Notes under the pieces: generated by a model
Seen by the model: only the letters and a program-made list of their open reading frames with translations
Told to the model about the DNA's origin: nothing
Databases searched by the model: none
NCBI GenBank assembly: GCA_017983515.1
Contig: JAGOBF010000015.1
Coordinates: 1-64,000 of the forward strand
DNA length: 64,000 bases
Source: Promineifilum sp.
GTDB taxonomy: Bacteria; Chloroflexota; Anaerolineae; Promineifilales; Promineifilaceae
Reading direction: 5' to 3'
In this document: positions 59,030-64,000 of the stretch, piece by piece
Layout of the letters: every line of letters starts with the position of its first letter
How positions within the stretch are numbered: position 1 is the stretch's first letter
Translations under genes and position numbers: made by a program

Positions 59030-59770
59030 ATGGCTATAAATTTGGGTGCTTTGGCCGGCTTTCTGACATTGTTTCTGCTTTACCAGATCGCGGAAGCGAA
59101 TGGGCTGGATATGCTGCACATTCCCCGCAAACCGCTCTCGACCTTTCTGCTGTTTATCGGGGTGATCCTGGCCGCCGCTCTTGTTGCTTATGTACAAGGG
59201 GCCGATGGGTTGGCGGCCTATGGCCTGGGGCTGGGCACGGGGTGGTGGCAATATTATCTGGCGGGCGTGCTGCTGGGAGTTGTGGTGCAGGGCGTTTTGG
59301 AGTGGGTGGGGCTGTCATTTGGAATCAGAAGCGTTTCGGACTTCCGCTTTAGTCCGACCAGCTTGGCCAGGGGTTTCATCTGGATTCTCTTCGCCAACTT
59401 TCCGGCGGCGGCGGCCGAAGACCTGATCACTCGCGGGTATCCCTTCCGCTATATGCAGGCTGCGCCGCTGGTGGTCTTCATGGTTTTTTCCAGCTTCCTC
59501 TACGTGATAAATCACACGCTCAGGCTGGCAACCAAACCTGTTACCGATTGGTACCATCTGCCGTTTACCGGATTGACGCTGGCCTATGCGCTGGCCCAAA
59601 CGCATTCGCTGTGGTTTGTCATTGGGCTGCACCAATCAGGCAACGTGATCTATTACTTGATGCGGCAAATGATGAAAGTGGAGAATACCGAGAATGTTCG
59701 CCGGCGAATTGCCTATGGCATCGCTTCGGAACTGGTGCTTTTGGCGATCGTCATTCTTGTCGTTCATTGA
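59030..59770 (+). CDS. CPBP-family intramembrane metalloprotease-like protein
   Basis: The 246-residue protein has about eight membrane helices. AAAAEDLITRGYPFRYMQAA is the first CPBP (Abi/CAAX protease) motif, although the usual Glu-Glu is Glu-Asp. SSFLYVINHTLRLA holds the second motif histidine, and SLWFVIGLHQSGNVIYYLM the third. These residues would bind a metal and cut near membrane-associated substrates. CPBP proteins occur in protein maturation and bacteriocin immunity. The substrate is unknown and the Glu-to-Asp change weakens the assignment. Confidence 0.8.
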   Translation: MAINLGALAGFLTLFLLYQIAEANGLDMLHIPRKPLSTFLLFIGVILAAALVAYVQGADGLAAYGLGLGTGWWQYYLAGVLLGVVVQGVLEWVGLSFGIRSVSDFRFSPTSLARGFIWILFANFPAAAAEDLITRGYPFRYMQAAPLVVFMVFSSFLYVINHTLRLATKPVTDWYHLPFTGLTLAYALAQTHSLWFVIGLHQSGNVIYYLMRQMMKVENTENVRRRIAYGIASELVLLAIVILVVH

Positions 59771-59861
59771 AAAGCAGAGGCATTCTAATGTCCGTAGTCC
59801 GCCAGTTGAGTTGTATTCCTCGGAGCGAACGCCTGCCGGCCGGCGGCGTTGAAGCGCCCGG

Positions 59862-60446
59862 CTACGAAACAGCGGATGACTTTGCCTTTTCCCATTCGGG
59901 CCGCAAGAGGCCATAGAGGTACATGTCATGGCGGCGGCCGTCGCGCTCCAGGTGCTCGCGATAGGTGCCCTCGCGGACAAAGCCCAGTCGCTCGTAGAGG
60001 GCGATGGCCTGGTCGTTGTAGCTGAAGACGGTCAGGCAGACGCGGTAGAGGTTTAACTCGTTGAAGGCGAAGGCCAGCGCCAGTTGCATGGCCTCGCGGC
60101 CGTAGCCCAGACCTCGATAGCGGGCGTCGCCTATGCCGATGCTGACGAACGTGGTGCGGTGGGCCCAGGCCACGCCGTCCAGCTCCAGCAGGCCGATCAG
60201 GTCGTCATCTGCCTCCGAGGCGGAATCGTTAACCAGGCGGACGGCGAAGAGAAAAGCGTCGTCGCCGGCCCGGCCGAGGTCGAAGCGGCGGCTGATCTGG
60301 TCGTCGTTGCGGGGCATGGCCGGGGCAGTGTTGTAGAGGCGCATGAAGTCGGGGTCACCCCACCAGCGGGTGATGGCGGTCATGTCGGCCGAGGTCACCG
60401 CCGTAAGCCGTACTTTTTCGCCGCGCAGGAGGTTAGGTGCTATCAT
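59862..60446 (-). CDS. GNAT-family N-acetyltransferase (RimJ/RimL-like)
   Basis: The 194-residue protein has the Acetyltransf_3 pattern. An N-terminal strand (KVRLTAVTSADMTAITRWWG) is followed by the acetyl-CoA-binding motif GIGDARYRGLGYGREAMQLA and the C-terminal NLYRVCLTVFSYNDQAIALY-ERLGFVREGTYREHL. These enzymes acetylate ribosomal proteins, antibiotics or spermidine. GGAGAGAC precedes the ATG, and the next gene is divergent with a palindromic repeat between. The acceptor is not predictable. Confidence 0.9.
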   Translation of the reverse strand: MIAPNLLRGEKVRLTAVTSADMTAITRWWGDPDFMRLYNTAPAMPRNDDQISRRFDLGRAGDDAFLFAVRLVNDSASEADDDLIGLLELDGVAWAHRTTFVSIGIGDARYRGLGYGREAMQLALAFAFNELNLYRVCLTVFSYNDQAIALYERLGFVREGTYREHLERDGRRHDMYLYGLLRPEWEKAKSSAVS

Positions 60447-60471
60447 GATGTCTCTCCGAGACCTCTTGCTC

Positions 60472-60511
60472 CCAGACCTCAGAGGTCATTCGGAAGACCT
60501 CTAGGGTCTGG
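60472..60511. repeat. CCAGACCTCAGAGGTC palindromic repeat, second copy
   Basis: CCAGACCTCAGAGGTC and GACCTCTAGGGTCTGG pair in 14 of 16 positions around eight bases. It is a looser copy of the perfect palindrome at 57222-57255, in the promoter gap between two divergent genes. Confidence 0.6.
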
Positions 60512-60528
60512 GGGGACCGAGGACAATC

Positions 60529-61683
60529 ATGAGTATAGACACCTTCGCCATCAACGACAATCACCGCCTGAACCTGCCGACACTGGACATGCCGCCGCGC
60601 ATTTTGCTGGGGGCCGGGCCGTCGAACAGCCACCCGCGCGTCTTCGCGGCCATGATCGCTCCCACGGTGGGCCACCTCGATCCGACCTTCATCCGGGTTA
60701 TGGACGAGGTCGGCGAACTGCTGCGCTACGCCTGGCAGACGGACAACCCTTACACCATCGCTATCAGCGGCACGGGCAGCGCGGGCATGGAGGCGGCCTT
60801 TGCCAACGTGGTGGAGCCGGGCGATCGGGTGCTGGTGGCGGTCAATGGCTACTTCGGCCGGCGCATGGTCGACATGGCCGGGCGCTATGGGGGCGACGTG
60901 CGTTGCCTGGAGGCCGAGTGGGGCCGGGCGTTCAGCTTCGAAGAGATCGAGCAGGGGCTGGAGATTCACCGGCCGCAAGTGCTGGCGCTGGTGCAGGCCG
61001 AGACGTCGACTGGCGTGGGGCAGCCGCTGGACGGGCTGGCCGAGCTGTGCCGCGCCCACGACTGCCTGCTGCTGGTCGATACGGTGACCAGCCTGGGCGG
61101 CGCGCCGCTTTTCGTCGATGCCTGGGGCATCGACATCGCCTACAGCGGCTCGCAGAAGTGTCTGAGCGCGCCGTCGGGGCTGTCGCCGCTCACCTTTGGG
61201 CCGCGGGCGCTGGACAAGATCGCCAACCGCCGCACGCCCATCGCCAACTGGTATATGAACGCCAATCTGCTGGGCACCTATTGGGCTGGATCGCCGCGGG
61301 CCTATCACCACACCGCCCCGATGCACCTGTTCTACGCCCTGCGCGAGGGGCTGCGGCTGGTGGCCGAGGAGGGGCTGGCCGCACGCTGGGCGCGCCATCA
61401 GACGATAGCCGAGACGCTGTGGGCCGGGCTGGAGGGGCTGGGGCTATCGCCCTATGTGGCGCGGGAAATCCGGCTGCCCAGCCTGACGACGGTACGCGTG
61501 CCCGACGGGGTGGACGCGGCGGCCGTGTCGCGGCGGCTGCTGGCGGAGTACAACATCGAGATCGCCGGCGGTCTGGGGGAGCTGGCGGGCAAGGTGTGGC
61601 GGGTGGGTCACATGGGCTATAACGCGCGCCGGGAGACGGTGGCGGTGCTGCTGCGGGCGTTGGGGGAGGTGTTGGGGCGGTAG
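60529..61683 (+). CDS. alanine-glyoxylate / serine-glyoxylate-type aminotransferase
   Basis: The 384-residue protein is a class V PLP aminotransferase. It has [18 protein letters not shown] at the start, the cofactor contact [33 protein letters not shown] and the lysine in [14 protein letters not shown]. These match the alanine/serine-glyoxylate aminotransferase group, which detoxifies glyoxylate by transamination. The specific amino donor is not determined. No other glyoxylate gene is close. A palindromic repeat lies immediately upstream. Confidence 0.9.
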   Translation: MSIDTFAINDNHRLNLPTLDMPPRILLGAGPSNSHPRVFAAMIAPTVGHLDPTFIRVMDEVGELLRYAWQTDNPYTIAISGTGSAGMEAAFANVVEPGDRVLVAVNGYFGRRMVDMAGRYGGDVRCLEAEWGRAFSFEEIEQGLEIHRPQVLALVQAETSTGVGQPLDGLAELCRAHDCLLLVDTVTSLGGAPLFVDAWGIDIAYSGSQKCLSAPSGLSPLTFGPRALDKIANRRTPIANWYMNANLLGTYWAGSPRAYHHTAPMHLFYALREGLRLVAEEGLAARWARHQTIAETLWAGLEGLGLSPYVAREIRLPSLTTVRVPDGVDAAAVSRRLLAEYNIEIAGGLGELAGKVWRVGHMGYNARRETVAVLLRALGEVLGR

Positions 61684-61873
61684 ACAAGCGCGATAGGGGT
61701 AACTGTCGACCCTGTCGCAAAGCATGAGCGCTGGGCTGCGCCCGGTGCTTCCTGTGGTGTGTTTGTCTCGGTCAGCTACGAGATTAATTGCTTATTCGAT
61801 CACGTACAACGTGTCCTGTCAATCAATATGTTCGCTGGAGAAAATTCCATTCCGCTGGTGGTAAGGATCAAAC

Positions 61874-63724
61874 ATGGAAGCAGGAAAACACAATATTAAG
61901 GAACTATTCCAGAAAGACGTCCGCTACGTCATCCCTACCTTCCAGCGCCCCTACGTCTGGAATCAGGAAAAGCAATGGGAGCCGCTTTGGGATGATGTGC
62001 GCAATATCGCCGAAGAGTATGCCGAAAAGTTAGCCGAAGAGGGCAGCCACGCCGACGCCGAAGCGAAAGCGGGAACCCACTTCCTGGGGGCTATCGTGCT
62101 GCAACAGGAGCACACGCCTACGGCCGAGATCGATCGCCGCAACGTCATTGACGGCCAGCAGCGTATGACGACGCTGCAGATCCTTCTCGACGCCGCTCAG
62201 GAAGTGTTGGAGGAGGAGGGGTTCGAAAGGGAAGCGAAGCGGCTGGGAAAATTGGTGCTCAACGACGAAGATTTCGCCGAAGGAGATGTTCGCTTCAAGC
62301 TATGGCCCACGTCCGGTGATCAGGGCGCGTTTCGGGCGGCCATGACCAACGGGAATGCGACCACCGAATTTGCGACATCCCTGATCGTACAGGCCCACGA
62401 ATTCTTTACTTTCCAGATTCGGGAATGGCTAAAGAGCGCGGAACTGCGGATGCGGGCCCAATTGGCCGAGGCGCTACACACCGCGCTGATCGGGCTGCTC
62501 ATCCTGGTAGTCATCGACCTGAAATCCGGCGACGATGCCTATGTTATATTCGAGACGCTGAACGCCCGGGGAACTCCCCTGCTGGCATCCGATTTGGTCA
62601 AAAATTTCATCCTACAGAGCGCCAGCGAGAAGGGCTACGATACGGATAATCTGCACAAAACCTATTGGGCAGAGTTTGAAAAAAAGTGGTGGCGCGAGGA
62701 TGTCCAACAAGGGCGGATTACCCGGCCGCGGATCGACGTTTTCCTCAATTACTGGTTGACTGCCCGACGGTTTGAAGAGGTCGCGTCCTACAACGTGTTT
62801 CCGCTCTTTAAAGATTACGTCGCGACTACTCTGGATAACAAGGATAAAAAGACAGACCTTACGGATATTGCCAGGGACATACATCACCACGGCGAGACCT
62901 ACCGAAGGCTGGAAGAGACCAACGGCCACACGCCGGAAGAGCAAACATTTCTCTACCGCTGGCAGACGATGCAGGCGGGTGTTGTTACGCCATTGCTGCT
63001 GGAGCTTTTTTCGGCTGATGTCAGTCTATTGGCGCAGGGGAAAAGAGAGCGCGCCTTGCGGGCCCTGGAGAGTTTCCTGGTAAGAAGAACAGTGTGCCGG
63101 ATGACGACCAAGGATTACAATCGACTGACCCAGGAACTCCTTTCTCGGCTAGCCGGGAAAATTGGTAATGCCGACGGAGTCATTGTTGAATTCCTGGCAT
63201 CGCAAACTGCCGAGTCAAGAGAATGGCCAAGCAATGAGAAGGTGATTCAGGCAATGTTGGATCTACCGCTCTACCGGCTGTTAACCAGAGGGCGCATGCG
63301 GATGATTCTGGAGGGTGTGGAAGAAAAAATGCGAACCCCCAAGGCAGAAGAGCCCCAGGTTAAAAGAGGAAAATTGACTATTGAGCATATTCTGCCTCAG
63401 GAGTGGACAGCGCACTGGCCGCTGGAACCATTGGCCATGGCAGAAAACCCCGATGAATATCACCGTAGGTACGAGACGCGCGAGCGGATGAAGCACACGA
63501 TCGGCAATCTCACACTGGTTAACAATAAGCTAAATCCAGCTCTCTCGAATACCCACTGGAAAGGCAAGCAAGAAGAACTGAACAAGCATAGTACGCTGTT
63601 TCTGAACAAAGATCTACTGGCGAAATGGAGCGCTGCGTCGTTTGAGGAGACGCAGATCAGGGAGCGCAGTCTGGAACTGGCAAATCTGGCAATTCAGGTA
63701 TGGCCTGGGCCGGGGAAGTTGTGA
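61874..63724 (+). CDS. GmrSD-type restriction protein (DUF262 plus HNH/DUF1524)
   Basis: The 616-residue protein starts with a DUF262 domain: VIPTFQRPYVWNQEKQWEPL, GAIVLQQ, and the ParB-like VIDGQQRMTTLQ near residue 92. It ends with a DUF1524 HNH nuclease: LTIEHILPQEWTAHWPLE near residue 503, then GNLTLVNNKLNPALSNTHW. This is the single-chain layout of GmrSD-like type IV restriction enzymes, which hydrolyse nucleotides and cut modified phage DNA. The gene has clearly lower GC and more mixed codon use than its neighbours, suggesting horizontal transfer. AAGGAT precedes the ATG. A second, truncated gene follows 71 bases later. Confidence 0.88.
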   Translation: MEAGKHNIKELFQKDVRYVIPTFQRPYVWNQEKQWEPLWDDVRNIAEEYAEKLAEEGSHADAEAKAGTHFLGAIVLQQEHTPTAEIDRRNVIDGQQRMTTLQILLDAAQEVLEEEGFEREAKRLGKLVLNDEDFAEGDVRFKLWPTSGDQGAFRAAMTNGNATTEFATSLIVQAHEFFTFQIREWLKSAELRMRAQLAEALHTALIGLLILVVIDLKSGDDAYVIFETLNARGTPLLASDLVKNFILQSASEKGYDTDNLHKTYWAEFEKKWWREDVQQGRITRPRIDVFLNYWLTARRFEEVASYNVFPLFKDYVATTLDNKDKKTDLTDIARDIHHHGETYRRLEETNGHTPEEQTFLYRWQTMQAGVVTPLLLELFSADVSLLAQGKRERALRALESFLVRRTVCRMTTKDYNRLTQELLSRLAGKIGNADGVIVEFLASQTAESREWPSNEKVIQAMLDLPLYRLLTRGRMRMILEGVEEKMRTPKAEEPQVKRGKLTIEHILPQEWTAHWPLEPLAMAENPDEYHRRYETRERMKHTIGNLTLVNNKLNPALSNTHWKGKQEELNKHSTLFLNKDLLAKWSAASFEETQIRERSLELANLAIQVWPGPGKL

Positions 63725-63795
63725 GCTCGGCAAGCGATCAATGATAACCTCTGGTATCGGATGGAAAAGGAAATAGGTGGAGAGAAGAAGTTTGA

Positions 63796-64000
63796 ATGAG
63801 TAACATCCACGGTAATAAGCAATATGAGCAGCGGGCGCGGTTGATTCTCCCGATTCTCGTTCGGCAGGCCCAGGCCGGACAGACGATCACCTACATGGGG
63901 CTGAGTCGGGAAACGGGAATTCATCAACGCGGATTCTCCTATCCCCTGGGGACAGTGGCCGAGGCGCTTCAGGATTTGAGCAAGCAATGGGGCGAGCCAA
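63796..64000 (+). CDS. N-terminal part of an unknown protein, truncated by the window end
   Basis: Sixty-eight codons are visible from ATG 63796 with GAGAAGAAG upstream. The start reads SNIHGNKQYEQRARLILPIL, then a segment QTITYMGLSRETGIHQRGFS, which looks like a winged-helix or small DNA-binding fold. No stop is reached before the end of the window. It follows the GmrSD-like gene on the same strand, so it may be a partner in the same defence locus. The family is not recognised. Confidence 0.55.
   Translation, partial: MSNIHGNKQYEQRARLILPILVRQAQAGQTITYMGLSRETGIHQRGFSYPLGTVAEALQDLSKQWGEP

Overview
The window reads as a dense, GC-rich chromosomal segment of a free-living bacterium, most likely a member of the Chloroflexota (Anaerolineae/Caldilineae/Ardenticatenia-like). 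This is inferred from gene content and style, not from a database search. The pointers are eukaryotic-like Ser/Thr kinases fused to sensor domains, a NurA/HerA operon, deazaflavin-type nitroreductase and GT39 families, many start codons only 6-12 bases after a TANNNT box (leaderless mRNAs), and several families of short palindromic intergenic repeats. No rRNA, prophage, complete insertion sequence or CRISPR array was seen.

Layout: 1-3.5 kb holds the tail of a CaiB/BaiF CoA-transferase, then a reverse-strand group with a Crp/Fnr regulator upstream of PRC-barrel-like, cupin and 12-TM NnrS/cbb3-like genes. 3.7-6 kb is a RelA/SpoT protein with an intact hydrolase and an eroded synthetase active site. 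6.1-12 kb is a phospho-signalling operon: kinase with PQQ-type propeller, PP2C phosphatase, J-like/VWA protein, zinc-ribbon/FHA protein, a small unknown protein and an OmpR-type regulator. 12.1-22.6 kb carries PIG-L deacetylase, molybdenum-cofactor genes (moaC and a fused moaD-moaE), fabF-rnc-SDR, a THUMP methyltransferase group, UbiA, a possible small RNA unit, tRNA-Lys, recO and a TylF-like methyltransferase. 22.7-28.9 kb is an envelope glycosyltransferase operon headed by an RlmI-like methyltransferase that carries a repeat-derived insertion. 29-37.5 kb contains EamA, alpha/beta hydrolase, mog, a PHP-AlbA_2 fusion, small membrane proteins, a tandem-repeat/HhH protein, a probable selenoprotein peroxiredoxin, and an alpha/beta hydrolase fused to a zincin-like membrane domain. 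37.7-50.2 kb holds metG, nurA-HAS-herA, a YacL-like PIN/TRAM protein with a structured leader, cysS-rlmB, a ribA-ribD(C) fusion, DinB and PLDc_N proteins. 50.6-64 kb has a PLP enzyme, the galT-galK-lipoprotein operon, a Y1 (RAYT-like) transposase next to palindromic repeats, a second kinase, acyl-CoA ligase, CPBP protease, GNAT, an aminotransferase and a GmrSD-type restriction protein followed by a truncated gene.

The most striking observation is at 35288-35908. A peroxiredoxin-like gene of the AhpC-TSA_2 type is interrupted by one in-frame TGA exactly where the first cysteine of the family CxxC motif belongs. A well-formed stem-loop that meets bacterial SECIS geometry follows directly. This is best read as an undescribed or little-described selenocysteine peroxiredoxin rather than a pseudogene.

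Other points of interest are the kinase/phosphatase/FHA/VWA module, domain fusions (MoaD-MoaE, RibA-RibD C-terminal domain, PHP-AlbA_2, hydrolase-zincin), the NurA-HAS-HerA end-processing operon with a repeat-derived hairpin inside it, and a Y1 transposase that may be linked to the palindromic repeats.
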